Translations under genes and position numbers: made by a program
Shown here: in pieces, positions 43,645 through 53,391 of the stretch
Layout: each line of letters begins with the position of its first letter
How positions within the stretch are numbered: position 1 is the stretch's first letter
The notes under the pieces: generated by a model
Seen by the model: the letters and a program-made list of their open reading frames with translations, nothing else
Databases searched by the model: none
What the model was told of the DNA's origin: nothing
Source: Tsuneonella troitsensis
Lineage (GTDB): Bacteria > Pseudomonadota > Alphaproteobacteria > Sphingomonadales > Sphingomonadaceae
Reading direction: 5' to 3'
NCBI RefSeq assembly: GCF_001441535.1
Contig: NZ_LMAU01000004.1
Coordinates: 124,001 to 188,000 of the forward strand
Length of the DNA: 64,000 nucleotides

Positions 43645-44535
43645 ATGGAGCGAGCGACGCTGGCGAACGGGATCGAACTGGATTTCGTCGACGAAGGCCC
43701 GCGCGATGCGCCGGCGCTGATCTTTCTCCATGGTTTTCCCGAAAGCCATCGCACTTGGCATCATCAGGTCACGCACCTGAAGGACCGGTTCCGCTGCATC
43801 GCGCCCGACCAGCGCGGCTATCGTGGGTCTTCGAAGCCGCAAGAAGTAGATGCCTACACGCCCGACAAGCTGATCGGTGACGTGTTCCTGCTGGCCGACG
43901 CGCTGGGGATCGAAAAGTTCACGGTGCTCGGCCACGATTGGGGCGGCGCGATCGCCTGGGGCGTCGCGCTGGCAGGCCAGATGAACGGCCGCGTCACCCG
44001 CGCGGTCGTGGCCAATGCGCCGCATCCCGCGATCTTCCAGAAGCTGCTCTACACCAATCGGCACCAGCGCCTGTCGAGCCAGTACATGCGCGGCTTTCGC
44101 GACACCGCCAACGACGCCTTGGTGCGCGAGCACGGGCTGGCCGGCATCCTGCTTCAGGAGATCAAGTGGGATCGCCCCGACGCGATGGAGCCCGAAGAGC
44201 GCGCACAGTTGCTGCAGGACTGGCAGGACCGCGATGCCGCCTTCGGAATGCTGAACTGGTATCGCGCCTCGCCCATCGACGTGCCGCCGCCCGATGCGCC
44301 CGACGAATTGCCCGAGGGGTGGATGCCCCCTGCCCTGCCGACCCTGACGATCCCGACATTGGTGGTCTGGGGCATGGAGGATACCGCCCTTCCGCCCGAG
44401 AATATCGACGGAATGGCGGACATCATCGACGACCTGACGCTCGTCGAGGTCGCGGGCTCCGGGCACTTCGTGACCTGGGAGGCCCCGGACGCGGTGAACG
44501 AGGCGCTCGACGCCTTTTTGGCGCGCGGAGCCTAA
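43645..44535 (+). CDS. alpha/beta hydrolase, epoxide hydrolase-like
   Basis: A 296-residue hydrolase. The oxyanion motif is HGFPESHRTWHHQV (29-42), the nucleophile D98 is in GHDWGGAIAW, and the catalytic histidine is about H274 in GSGHFVTWE. An aspartate nucleophile rather than serine, together with HGFP, marks the epoxide hydrolase/haloalkane dehalogenase branch. Opening of epoxides would fit the electrophile-handling genes nearby. AAGGAGGGG precedes the ATG at 43645. It overlaps the convergent DUF2332 gene by four bases. Confidence 0.88.
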   Translation: MERATLANGIELDFVDEGPRDAPALIFLHGFPESHRTWHHQVTHLKDRFRCIAPDQRGYRGSSKPQEVDAYTPDKLIGDVFLLADALGIEKFTVLGHDWGGAIAWGVALAGQMNGRVTRAVVANAPHPAIFQKLLYTNRHQRLSSQYMRGFRDTANDALVREHGLAGILLQEIKWDRPDAMEPEERAQLLQDWQDRDAAFGMLNWYRASPIDVPPPDAPDELPEGWMPPALPTLTIPTLVVWGMEDTALPPENIDGMADIIDDLTLVEVAGSGHFVTWEAPDAVNEALDAFLARGA

Positions 44536-45626
44536 TCCGCCACCCAGTCGATATCCGCCCCATGGGGATGCGACCAGGCCAGGAGCTGCTCTTCCGAGCC
44601 GCCCGGCCAGTACCGCACCTTGAGCGCGTGGCGGTGGATGGTTCGGTCCGCTTCGACCGAAATCCACGCGAGCGCGCGCTCGGGCGTCGCTGCTCTGCCC
44701 GCCGCTTCCATCGCGGCGGTGACCCGCTCCTGCTGGTCCTTCGGCACGTACTGCCAGACGATCGAGTGCATCAGCACCCGCGTCGTCCCCTCAGCTTGCG
44801 GTGACGCCAGTGCGCTCTCAGCGAAGCTGGCCGCATCCATTTGCGCGATGTCCGGCGCGCGCTCCATCGCGGCGGCGACCGCCGCCTCCATCCGCTCGAA
44901 CCGCACGGAGTGCTCGGGCCAGATATAGGCCTTTAGTCGTAGGGCCTGGACCGGGTCGGTGAGATCGACCGGTGAGACGTCGCAGCCGCGCGCCGATACG
45001 ATCTCGACCGGACGATCCGGCGGCGGATCGCCGTGCCACTCCGGAGCGAACCGCATCACCGGGTCGGCGGGTGCAACGGCAACGCCGCCGAGATCGTACG
45101 CGTAGCGGTCCATCATCAGGTTGATACCCGCCGAGGACCCGATCTCCAGGCACTCGAACCGGGCGGGAAGCCCCCGGTCGGCCAGCCACAGCATCGCGGC
45201 CATGAAATTGCTGGAGCGCCCCGCTTCGTTGGTCTGTGGCGGACCGTCGAGCCACGGCAGCAGGCCGGCCTCGTGCGCGGCGATGGCCTCACGGATCAGG
45301 TCCGCATCACGGTGCGCTGCCTCTCCGCGATAGATTGTGCCCAGCTTGGGTTCCGCACCCGACAGGTATAGCGAGTGGATCCCGCCCGCGATCCGCAGCG
45401 GCAAGGCGTCTGCAAGCGGCGCGCCCTGCCACGCGCGAATCCGGTCGAGCAGCGCGCCGCGCTCGCCGCTTTCGACAAGTTCGGCAATCGCGGCGACCAC
45501 CCGCGCGGTGATCGGCGCGGAGGCGGCGGTGCAATAGGCAACCTGGTTCTCGAACGCGCGGGCGACCGCGCCCTCTCCGCTCATGTCGATATCGACCAGT
45601 TCGTACTTCGGCCTGCTTTCGCCCAT
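44532..45626 (-). CDS. DUF2332 family protein
   Basis: A 364-residue protein matching DUF2332. It shows FENQVAYCTAASAPITARVVAAI near the N-terminus, the SSNFMAAMLWLADRG segment, and CLEIGSSAGINLMMDRYAYDLGG, which resembles a SAM-binding glycine loop. The C-terminal part has SIVWQYVPKDQQERV and WISVEAD. A methyltransferase-like fold is plausible but the family has no established reaction. The start may also be MSGEG at about 45584. It is divergent from hisG. Confidence 0.85.
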   Translation of the reverse strand: MGESRPKYELVDIDMSGEGAVARAFENQVAYCTAASAPITARVVAAIAELVESGERGALLDRIRAWQGAPLADALPLRIAGGIHSLYLSGAEPKLGTIYRGEAAHRDADLIREAIAAHEAGLLPWLDGPPQTNEAGRSSNFMAAMLWLADRGLPARFECLEIGSSAGINLMMDRYAYDLGGVAVAPADPVMRFAPEWHGDPPPDRPVEIVSARGCDVSPVDLTDPVQALRLKAYIWPEHSVRFERMEAAVAAAMERAPDIAQMDAASFAESALASPQAEGTTRVLMHSIVWQYVPKDQQERVTAAMEAAGRAATPERALAWISVEADRTIHRHALKVRYWPGGSEEQLLAWSHPHGADIDWVAD

Positions 45627-45670
45627 CTTGCGTTGCCCTTTCGTGCCCCGCACCCTAAGTGCGCCGCGCC

Positions 45671-46312
45671 ATGACCGGGCCCATCACCTTCGCCGTTCCC
45701 AAGGGACGCATCCTCGACGAGGCGCTGCCGCTGATGGCGCGCGCCGGCGTCGTGCCCGAAGCGGGCTTCCACGACAAGGGCGACCGGCGGTTGGCATTCG
45801 AGTGCGAGGGCGGCGATTTTCGGGTCATTCGCGTGCGCGCGTTCGACGTCGCCACGTTCGTAGCGCACGGTGCCGCGCAGGCGGGCATAGTGGGTGCCGA
45901 CGTCATCGACGAATTCGATTATTCGGACCTCTATGCGCCAGTCGATCTCGGCATCGGTTACTGCCGACTGTCGGTAGCCGAACCGGTCGCGGGCGGCGCC
46001 TCGATCGACGGCAGCACGCACGTGCGCGTCGCGACCAAGTATCCCAACCTCACCCGCCGTCACTTCGAGGCGCGCGGCGTGCAGGCGGAGTGCGTGAAGC
46101 TCAACGGGGCGATGGAGATCGCCCCCGCGCTGGGCCTCGCAGGCCGGATCGTGGACCTTGTGTCGAGTGGACAGACGCTCAAGGACAACGGCCTGGTCGA
46201 AACCGGCACGATCATGGAGATTACCGCCCGGCTCGTCGTCAACCGCGCCGCTTTGAAGACCGACCCGCGCGTTTCCGCGCTGGTCGAGCGTTTCCGCGAG
46301 ATCACGTCATGA
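45671..46312 (+). CDS. hisG: ATP phosphoribosyltransferase, short form
   Basis: A 213-residue catalytic subunit, first step of histidine synthesis. It starts [17 protein letters not shown] and ends with the PRPP-binding loop region [18 protein letters not shown]. It lacks the C-terminal regulatory domain of the long form, so a HisZ partner would be expected elsewhere, as is usual in alphaproteobacteria. Its stop overlaps the hisD start (ATGA). An ATG at 45671 is preferred over 45659. Confidence 0.94.
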   Translation: MTGPITFAVPKGRILDEALPLMARAGVVPEAGFHDKGDRRLAFECEGGDFRVIRVRAFDVATFVAHGAAQAGIVGADVIDEFDYSDLYAPVDLGIGYCRLSVAEPVAGGASIDGSTHVRVATKYPNLTRRHFEARGVQAECVKLNGAMEIAPALGLAGRIVDLVSSGQTLKDNGLVETGTIMEITARLVVNRAALKTDPRVSALVERFREITS

Positions 46313-47598
46313 AGCGCCTCATCTTCACCGATCCCGGGTTCGAGAAGGCATTCCGCCGGATCGTCGACGACCGCCGCGAGAGCGACGAGAACGTGGCCGG
46401 AGACGTCGCCGACATCCTGGCGCGGGTCAAAGCCCGGGGCGACGAGGCGCTCAGCGAATACACCCATCGCTTCGACGACCATCAACTGACCGAAGATGGC
46501 GACTGGCAGATCGACCTTGCGGATTGCCGCGCCGCGTTCGAGGGTCTCGAACCGTCACTGCGCGACGCGCTGACGCTCGCGGCGGACCGCATCCGCATCT
46601 ATCACGAAAAGCAGCTTCCGCTCGACCGCGACGAGACCGACGCGAGCGGCGTGCGCCTCGGTGCGCGCTGGCGCCCGGTCGATGCGGCGGGGCTCTATGT
46701 CCCCGGCGGACGCGCGGCCTATCCCTCGTCGCTGCTCATGAACGCGATCCCCGCCAAGGTGGCCGGGGTCGAGCGGCTGGCCGTGGTCACCCCGACGCCG
46801 GGCGGCAAGACCAACCCGCTCGTCCTTGCCGCCGCGCACGTCGCCGGGGTGGACGAAGTATGGCGCATCGGCGGCGCGCAGGCGATCGCCGCGCTTGCCT
46901 ATGGCACGCAGCGAATCCGGCGCGTCGACGTCATCACCGGACCCGGCAACGCGTGGGTGGCGGAGGCCAAGCGCCAGCTCTTCGGCGTGGTGGGCATCGA
47001 CATGGTGGCCGGGCCCAGCGAAATTCTTGTGATCGCGGACGGCGCGAACGATCCCGACTGGATCGCCGCCGACCTGCTCAGCCAGGCCGAACATGATCCC
47101 GACGCCCAGTCGATCCTGATCACCGACGACGCCGCTTTTGCCGAGCAGGTCGAGGACCGGATCGACGTGCAGTGCGCCATGCTCAAGACCCGCACGGTCG
47201 CGCGGGCAAGCTGGGATGATCACGGCGTCATCATCGTCGTCGAACGCCTGGATCAGGCGATCCCGCTCGCCAATGCCCTGGCTGCCGAACACGTCGAGCT
47301 GGCCGTCGACGACCCGGCCCCGTTCCTCGACGGCATCCGGCACGCCGGCAGCGTATTCATGGGCCGGATGGCGCCCGAAGCGGTTGGGGACTATGTAGCC
47401 GGTCCCAATCACGTGCTCCCCACCGGACGCCGCGCGCGGTTTTCCAGCGGACTTTCGGTCCTCGACTTCATGAAGCGCACCAGTTTCATCGAACTCGGCG
47501 CCGAAGCGCTGGCCGCCATCGGCCCCGCAGCCGCGGCGCTCGCCCATGCCGAAGGGCTCGAGGCGCACGCCCGGTCTATCGAAGTGAGATTGAAATGA
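46309..47598 (+). CDS. hisD: histidinol dehydrogenase
   Basis: A 429-residue zinc enzyme doing the last two oxidations of histidine synthesis with NAD. The signature region is [28 protein letters not shown], with zinc ligands in [10 protein letters not shown] and the C-terminal [12 protein letters not shown]. Standard length. Coupled by ATGA overlaps to hisG and nusB. Confidence 0.96.
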   Translation: MKRLIFTDPGFEKAFRRIVDDRRESDENVAGDVADILARVKARGDEALSEYTHRFDDHQLTEDGDWQIDLADCRAAFEGLEPSLRDALTLAADRIRIYHEKQLPLDRDETDASGVRLGARWRPVDAAGLYVPGGRAAYPSSLLMNAIPAKVAGVERLAVVTPTPGGKTNPLVLAAAHVAGVDEVWRIGGAQAIAALAYGTQRIRRVDVITGPGNAWVAEAKRQLFGVVGIDMVAGPSEILVIADGANDPDWIAADLLSQAEHDPDAQSILITDDAAFAEQVEDRIDVQCAMLKTRTVARASWDDHGVIIVVERLDQAIPLANALAAEHVELAVDDPAPFLDGIRHAGSVFMGRMAPEAVGDYVAGPNHVLPTGRRARFSSGLSVLDFMKRTSFIELGAEALAAIGPAAAALAHAEGLEAHARSIEVRLK

Positions 47599-48044
47599 AC
47601 GGCAACCCCCGCAGCCAGGCCCGCTCCGCCGCCCGCCTCGCCGCCGTCCAGGCGCTCTACCAGCAGCAGATGGAAGGCACCGGCACCGCGCGGCTGATCG
47701 ACGAATTCCACCAGCATCGGCTCGGCGTGAGCGTCGACGAGGAAGAGCTGGCCGACGCCGAAGTCGATTTCTTCGACGACCTCGTCAGCGGCACGATCGC
47801 CCGCAAAAGCGAGATCGACGATCTGCTGACCGCGCGGCTCGCAGAAGGCTGGACCCTCGCGCGGCTCGACAAGACGATGCTGCAGATCCTGCGCGGCGGC
47901 GCTTACGAGTTGCTTGCACGCGCCGACGTGCCGGTGGCCGCCGCGATCAGCGAATGGGTCGACGTGGCCAAGGCCTTTTTCGACGATCGCGAAGCCAAGT
48001 TCGTCAACGGCGTCCTCGACGCAGTAGCGAAGGACGTGCGCTGA
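47595..48044 (+). CDS. nusB: transcription antitermination factor NusB
   Basis: A 149-residue all-helical protein that joins NusE/S10 on boxA RNA in rRNA antitermination. ARSAARLAAVQALYQQQMEGT is the typical N-terminal RNA-binding arginine-rich helix. The C-terminal motif PVAAAISEWVDVAKAFFDDREAKFVNGVLDAVAK is diagnostic. It overlaps hisD by four bases, and its stop overlaps the unusual CTG start of thiL. Confidence 0.95.
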   Translation: MNGNPRSQARSAARLAAVQALYQQQMEGTGTARLIDEFHQHRLGVSVDEEELADAEVDFFDDLVSGTIARKSEIDDLLTARLAEGWTLARLDKTMLQILRGGAYELLARADVPVAAAISEWVDVAKAFFDDREAKFVNGVLDAVAKDVR

Positions 48045-48919
48045 GCGGCGAGACTGCCTTCATCGCCTCGCTGCGCCATCTGGCGACGCACCCCGCCGCC
48101 CGCGGCCTGAACGACGATGCAGCCGTGATCGAGATCGGCGGCGATGAAATCGTCGTCACCCACGATACGATGGTCGAAGGCGTCCACTGGTTGCCCGGAC
48201 AGGACATGGCCGACGTGGCGTGGAAGCTGGTCGCGGTGAACCTGTCGGATCTCGCCGCCAAGGGCGCGCAGCCGATCGGGGTTTTACTGGGCCACATGCT
48301 GGGTAGCGACGATGCCCGCTTCGTCGAGGGTCTGGGCGAAGTGCTGACCGCCTACGGAGTCCCCTTGCTTGGCGGCGACACCGTTTCGGGCGGCCCGCCG
48401 CGAACGCTCGGCCTGACCGCGCTTGGCCGCGCGACCTCGCTGCCCGTTCCTTCGCGCAACGGTGCGCGCGCGGGCGAGGCGGTGTGGATGTGCGGCACCG
48501 TGGGCGCAGCGATGATGGGGTTCGAGGCCCTGCGGGACGGAACCGGCGAGGATAGCCAGGCCTACCGCCGGCCTTGCCCGCTTCTGGCGGAAGGCCAGCG
48601 GCTCGCGCCGATGATAAGCGCCATGATGGACGTGTCCGACGGCCTGCTGCTCGATTGCGCGCGGATGTGCAATGCGAGCGGCGTAACCATCGACCTTGCC
48701 CCTGCCAGTGTGGCCATTGCCGCGCCCGAGCACCGCAGGGCTGACGCGCTGCGTTGGGGCGACGATTACGCGCTGCTGTTCACTATATCCCCCGGATTGC
48801 AGCCACCGGTTCCCGCAGTCCGCATCGGCGAAGTGCTGCCGCGCGGCGATGCGGCACTTTTGCTGGACGGCACCCCGCCCGCAGATGACACGCCGCTCGG
48901 CTATCTCCACCGCGCCTGA
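48041..48919 (+). CDS. thiL: thiamine-monophosphate kinase, apparent CTG start
   Basis: A 292-residue ATP-dependent kinase making thiamine diphosphate. The family sequence starts right at the nusB end as (L)SGETAFIASLRHLATHPAARGLNDDAAV. Motifs include THDTMVEGVHWL, GGDTVSGGP and MMDVSDGLLLDCARM. In frame, no ATG, GTG or TTG lies near this point. The only fitting initiation codon is CTG at 48041, seven bases after AAGGA and overlapping the nusB stop as CTGA, where ATGA would be usual. The next in-frame ATG would remove about 40 conserved residues. Confidence 0.9.
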   Translation: MSGETAFIASLRHLATHPAARGLNDDAAVIEIGGDEIVVTHDTMVEGVHWLPGQDMADVAWKLVAVNLSDLAAKGAQPIGVLLGHMLGSDDARFVEGLGEVLTAYGVPLLGGDTVSGGPPRTLGLTALGRATSLPVPSRNGARAGEAVWMCGTVGAAMMGFEALRDGTGEDSQAYRRPCPLLAEGQRLAPMISAMMDVSDGLLLDCARMCNASGVTIDLAPASVAIAAPEHRRADALRWGDDYALLFTISPGLQPPVPAVRIGEVLPRGDAALLLDGTPPADDTPLGYLHRA

Positions 48920-49053
48920 GCGCGCGCCGATTTAACCCCGGGAAAACGAGCGGTTTCAGGCTTGCACGCCCGATTCGCGGCCCTATACCTCGCCGCCTCT
49001 ATGCCGCGGGGGAGACGCGGCGTTTTCCAGGTTAAGCAGGAGGGGACTTACCC

Positions 49054-51222
49054 GTGGACTTGGTTCTTTTATCGATCGGATTCGGCGCGTTGGCCGTGCT
49101 CTATGGCTGGTTCACCAGCATGCAGGTGCTGCGCGCATCGCCGGGCAACGCCAAGATGCAGGAGATCGCAGCGGCGATCCAAGAAGGCGCACAGGCCTAT
49201 CTCAAGCGGCAATACACCACGATCGCCATCGTCGGTGTCGTCGTCGCGATCATCGTGGCGGTATTCCTTGGTCCCATTTCGGCCACCGGCTTCGTGCTTG
49301 GTGCCGTCCTGTCGGGCGTCGCGGGCTTCATCGGAATGAACATCTCGGTTCGTTCGAACGTTCGCACCGCTCAGGCCGCATCGGAAGGATTGCAGCAGGG
49401 CCTTACCCTCGCGTTCCGCGCAGGTGCGATCACCGGAATGCTCGTGGCCGGCCTCGCGTTGCTCGCCATCGCCGGGTTCTTCTACGTCCTCACGACTTCG
49501 ATGGGGCTGGCACCCAACAGTCGCGGCGTGATCGACGCGCTGGTCGCGCTGGCGTTCGGCGCATCGCTGATCTCGATCTTCGCGCGTCTGGGCGGCGGCA
49601 TCTTTACCAAGGCCGCAGACGTCGGTGCCGACCTCGTCGGCAAGGTGGAAGCTGGTATTCCTGAAGACGATCCACGCAACCCTGCGGTGATCGCCGACAA
49701 CGTCGGTGACAACGTCGGCGACTGCGCAGGCATGGCCGCCGACCTTTTCGAAACTTACGTCGTGACGGTGGGCGCCACGATGGTCCTCACCGCTCTGCTG
49801 ATGAAGGGCCTCGGCGATCTGCTGATGCCGCTTATGAGCCTGCCACTGCTTATCGGCGGCGTCTGCATCGTGACCTCGATCATCGGCACGTACTTCGTCC
49901 GCCTGGGCGGCGGCAAAAACGTGATGGGCGCGATGTACAAGGGTTTCCTTGTCACCGCGGTCCTCTCGATCCCGCTCATCTACTGGGCGATCAACTACGC
50001 GCTCGGCGACATGAATGTACAAATCGGAGCGCAGGCCGTAGCCGACGCCGCATTCACCATCGAGGAAGGCAACATCGCCGAGGAAGGGCTGACCGAACAG
50101 GTGCGGACCTTCACCGGCATGGACCTTTTCTGGTGTTCGCTGCTCGGCCTAGTCATCACCGGACTGATCATCTGGATCACCGAGTATTACACGGGCACCA
50201 ACTATCGCCCCGTGCGCTCGATCGCCAAGGCTAGCGAGACCGGCCACGGCACCAACGTGATCCAGGGCCTCGCCATCAGCATGGAAGCCACCGCGCTGCC
50301 GACGCTGGTGATCGTGGCGGGCATCATCATCGCCTTCCAGCTCGCAGGCCTCATCGGGATCGCCTACGCGGCGACCGCGATGCTGGCTCTGGCAGGCATG
50401 GTCGTGGCACTCGACGCCTACGGTCCTGTCACCGACAACGCCGGCGGCATCGCCGAAATGGCGGGCCTCGACGACAGCGTCCGCGAGAAGACCGACCTTC
50501 TCGACGCTGTCGGCAACACTACCAAGGCGGTGACCAAGGGCTATGCGATCGGATCGGCCGGCCTTGCCGCGCTGGTGCTGTTCGCCGCCTACACCGCCGA
50601 CCTGGCCGAGTACTTCCCGGGCACCGACGTCGATTTCAGCCTGGAAAATCCGTACGTGATCGTCGGGCTGCTGCTCGGCGCGCTGCTGCCATACCTGTTC
50701 GGTTCAATGGGCATGACCGCCGTCGGCCGCGCGGCAGGCGACGTGGTGAAGGACGTGCGCGAGCAGTTCCGCACCAACCCCGGCATCATGACGTATGAAA
50801 CCAAGCCGGACTACGCCCGCACGGTCGACCTCGTGACCAAGGCCGCCATCAAGGAGATGATCATCCCTTCGATGCTGCCCGTTCTGGCACCGATCGTGGT
50901 CTATTTCATCATCGCTGCGATCGCCGGGCAGGCCAACGGCTTCGCGGCGCTCGGCGCCCTGCTTCTGGGCGTGATCGTCGGCGGGCTGTTCGTCGCGCTG
51001 TCGATGACCGCAGGCGGCGGCGCTTGGGATAACGCCAAGAAATACATCGAGGACGGCAACCACGGTGGCAAGGGCAGCGAAGCCCATAAGGCCGCGGTCA
51101 CCGGCGACACGGTCGGCGATCCCTACAAGGACACGGCCGGTCCGGCGGTGAACCCGATGATCAAGATCACCAACATCGTCGCGCTGCTGCTGCTCGCGGC
51201 GCTGGCGGGGGGAGCGGCCTAG
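49054..51222 (+). CDS. hppA: proton-translocating membrane pyrophosphatase, potassium-independent
   Basis: A 722-residue integral membrane pump with about sixteen helices that couples pyrophosphate hydrolysis to proton export. The active-site block has [20 protein letters not shown], then [18 protein letters not shown], and a late [16 protein letters not shown]491 in [10 protein letters not shown] (alanine in potassium-dependent enzymes) marks the potassium-independent class. It starts at GTG after AGGAGGGG. A strong terminator follows. Confidence 0.96.
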   Translation: MDLVLLSIGFGALAVLYGWFTSMQVLRASPGNAKMQEIAAAIQEGAQAYLKRQYTTIAIVGVVVAIIVAVFLGPISATGFVLGAVLSGVAGFIGMNISVRSNVRTAQAASEGLQQGLTLAFRAGAITGMLVAGLALLAIAGFFYVLTTSMGLAPNSRGVIDALVALAFGASLISIFARLGGGIFTKAADVGADLVGKVEAGIPEDDPRNPAVIADNVGDNVGDCAGMAADLFETYVVTVGATMVLTALLMKGLGDLLMPLMSLPLLIGGVCIVTSIIGTYFVRLGGGKNVMGAMYKGFLVTAVLSIPLIYWAINYALGDMNVQIGAQAVADAAFTIEEGNIAEEGLTEQVRTFTGMDLFWCSLLGLVITGLIIWITEYYTGTNYRPVRSIAKASETGHGTNVIQGLAISMEATALPTLVIVAGIIIAFQLAGLIGIAYAATAMLALAGMVVALDAYGPVTDNAGGIAEMAGLDDSVREKTDLLDAVGNTTKAVTKGYAIGSAGLAALVLFAAYTADLAEYFPGTDVDFSLENPYVIVGLLLGALLPYLFGSMGMTAVGRAAGDVVKDVREQFRTNPGIMTYETKPDYARTVDLVTKAAIKEMIIPSMLPVLAPIVVYFIIAAIAGQANGFAALGALLLGVIVGGLFVALSMTAGGGAWDNAKKYIEDGNHGGKGSEAHKAAVTGDTVGDPYKDTAGPAVNPMIKITNIVALLLLAALAGGAA

Positions 51223-51253
51223 CCCTCCTCAGACCTTCAACGGGACTGCAAGG

Positions 51254-51286
51254 CCCCGCCCCGTTTTGGAACGGGGCGGGGTTTTT
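51254..51286 (+). terminator. strong intrinsic terminator after hppA
   Basis: A 12-bp perfect GC-rich stem (51254-51265 with 51270-51281) with a TTGG loop is followed by five T residues, 31 bases after the hppA stop. Confidence 0.92.
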
Positions 51287-51334
51287 GCTGTCGGCGTTAA
51301 ATGTTCTTCCAAAGGAATGGGTTAGAGGGCGCAA

Positions 51335-52468
51335 ATGGACCAACCCATCGGCCTTCCCGCGCAGGGGCGCGCGAACGACGGCGAATTCGCCGTGGTGCCG
51401 TGGCGAGACTTTGCCGACTCATCAGGATGGGACGAGCTTGCCCGCAAGGCTGCCGAACCCAATCCCTTCGCCGAACGGTGGTGCGTGGAGGCCGGACTGC
51501 GCGCGTTCGATCGCGCCGGCAAGGCGATGATTGCGACCCTCCGGATGGATGGAAAGCTGCGCGGCGTCGCCGCTGTCGCGCGCAGATCCCGGTACGAGCA
51601 ATATTTGTTGCCGCACTTGGCCGGATGGTCCCACCCCAACGCATTCTGCGGATCCCCGCTGGTTGCTTCGGGACACGAACACGCATTCTGGCGCGCCTTG
51701 CTGGCTTGGGCCGACAAGCACGCGGGAAGCGCGATGTTCCTGCACCTCCAGAACCTGCCGCAGGACGGGCCACTCTATGCCGCATTGCGCGACGTCTGCG
51801 TGCTCGATCGACGTAGGGCCGCCATCGTGCACCGGCACGAACGGGCGATGCTGCGATCGGACCTGGCGCCCACCGACTACCTCGATCATTCTATGACCGC
51901 CAAGAAGCGGAATGAACTGAGGCGGCAGTACAATCGCCTGGCCGAAGAAGGCACGCTCGCATTCGAACGGCATGAGGACGCGCATCGCCTCGACAAATGG
52001 ATCGAGGACTTTCTCGGGCTCGAAGCCAAGGGATGGAAGGGCGCAGGGAACTCCGCACTCGCCAACTCGCCCGACACCTCGGCCTTCTTTCGCTCCGCAA
52101 TCGAGGGCGCTGCCACCGCGGGCAAGCTCGAACGGCTTTCGATTACCCTCGGCGGTCGCCCTATCGCCATGCTAGCGAACTTCATCTGTCCTCCCGGCGC
52201 GTACAGTTTCAAGACGACTTACGACGAATCGCTGGCCCGATATTCGCCCGGCGTCCTGTTGCAGCGCGAGAACCTTGCCCTGCTCGCCCGCGACGGAATC
52301 GAGTGGGCCGATAGCTGCGCTGCCGCCGACCATCCGATGATCGACCGGATCTGGCGGGAAAAGCGCCCCATCGCCCGGGTCAGCATCGCGATCGGCGGAC
52401 GCGCCCGCCGTGCTGCCGCCGCACTCATCTTCCGCGCCGAAGCCGGCACCAAGCTTCAGGGGCTCTGA
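51335..52468 (+). CDS. GNAT/FemAB-like acyltransferase (BioF2-like)
   Basis: A 377-residue protein of the BioF2-like/FemAB acetyltransferase group. The C-terminal GNAT-type core includes SMTAKKRNELRRQYNRLAEEG, then DKWIEDFLGLEAKGWKG and FFRSAIEGAATAGKLERLSITLGGRPIAMLANFICPPGAYSFKTTYDESLARYSPGVLL. Relatives act in exopolysaccharide or cell-wall modification, but the substrate is unknown here. It is followed after five bases by a JmjC-like gene, an association that may be functional. Confidence 0.85.
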   Translation: MDQPIGLPAQGRANDGEFAVVPWRDFADSSGWDELARKAAEPNPFAERWCVEAGLRAFDRAGKAMIATLRMDGKLRGVAAVARRSRYEQYLLPHLAGWSHPNAFCGSPLVASGHEHAFWRALLAWADKHAGSAMFLHLQNLPQDGPLYAALRDVCVLDRRRAAIVHRHERAMLRSDLAPTDYLDHSMTAKKRNELRRQYNRLAEEGTLAFERHEDAHRLDKWIEDFLGLEAKGWKGAGNSALANSPDTSAFFRSAIEGAATAGKLERLSITLGGRPIAMLANFICPPGAYSFKTTYDESLARYSPGVLLQRENLALLARDGIEWADSCAAADHPMIDRIWREKRPIARVSIAIGGRARRAAAALIFRAEAGTKLQGL

Positions 52469-52473
52469 CGGAC

Positions 52474-53358
52474 ATGGACGCTCGCACCGGATTTACCGCT
52501 CTCGATTCGGCGGTCTTCGGACCCGCCGCGCGATGTGCCTTTGCAGCCGCCTATCCCGAAACGCCGCGCGTGATCGAACATCGGCTGCGCGACAATCCTC
52601 TGCTGTCGCTCGATGCTCTCGCCGTGCTGGCTGGCAAACTGCCCGAGCGGTCGATCGAATATAACAGGGGCGATCTGCCGATCGGCGTCGACGGAAAACC
52701 CGGCGGAACCGGCGTTTCCATCGAGGACACGATTCATCACATAGCAACCGCCAATTCCTGGGCCGTCCTCAAGAATATCGAGCAGGTCCCGGAATACCAA
52801 GGGCTGCTGCTCGCCCTGCTCGACGAACTGAAACCGGTGATCGAGGCAAAGACCGGCGCAATGCTGCGGCCGCAAGGCTATGTGTTCATCTCCAGTCCCG
52901 ACGCGGTGACGCCTTACCACTTCGATCCGGAGCACAACATTCTTCTGCAACTGGTCGGCACCAAGACGATGACCCAGTTCCCGGCTGGCGACGATCGCTT
53001 CGCACCCGACACGACGCACGAAAGCTACCACACAGGCGGTCCGCGCGAACTGACCTGGCGGGATGAGCTCGCTGACGGCGGAACGGAACTTGCGATCGGG
53101 CCCGGCCAGGCCCTGATGGTCCCGGTCATGGCGCCGCATTTCGTAAGGAACGGACCCGGAAGTTCGATCTCGCTGTCGATCACCTGGCGTAGCGACTGGT
53201 CCTTCGAAGAGGCCGACGCCCGCTGCTGGAACGCGAAGCTGCGGAGGTGGGGTTGGTCGCCCCGCCCTCCCGGAAGGTTTCCGGCCCGCAATCGCGGCAA
53301 GGCGCTGGCATGGCGCGCGTGGCGACGATTGTTCTCCACTCGAAATTCGGCGAGTTGA
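52474..53358 (+). CDS. JmjC/cupin-like Fe(II)-oxygenase-type protein
   Basis: A 294-residue protein with the cupin_8/JmjC layout. The metal motif HxD is in TPYHFDPEHNILLQLVGTKTMTQFPAGD and the distal histidine in MVPVMAPHFVRNG. The QLVGTKTMTQFP strand matches the lysine/threonine 2-oxoglutarate site of the family. The C-terminal tail is arginine-rich (RRWGWSPRPPGRFPARNRGK). It may hydroxylate a protein or small molecule. It is tightly linked to the acyltransferase gene upstream. Confidence 0.82.
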   Translation: MDARTGFTALDSAVFGPAARCAFAAAYPETPRVIEHRLRDNPLLSLDALAVLAGKLPERSIEYNRGDLPIGVDGKPGGTGVSIEDTIHHIATANSWAVLKNIEQVPEYQGLLLALLDELKPVIEAKTGAMLRPQGYVFISSPDAVTPYHFDPEHNILLQLVGTKTMTQFPAGDDRFAPDTTHESYHTGGPRELTWRDELADGGTELAIGPGQALMVPVMAPHFVRNGPGSSISLSITWRSDWSFEEADARCWNAKLRRWGWSPRPPGRFPARNRGKALAWRAWRRLFSTRNSAS

Positions 53359-53391
53359 CTCCCGCGTAAAGCTGCCGCAGTGCGCTCGGCC

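Noticed and set aside
49003-49026. Hairpin with a short T-run between thiL and hppA as a terminator
   Set aside because: The stem is only six base pairs with a seven-base loop and four T residues; too weak to call.
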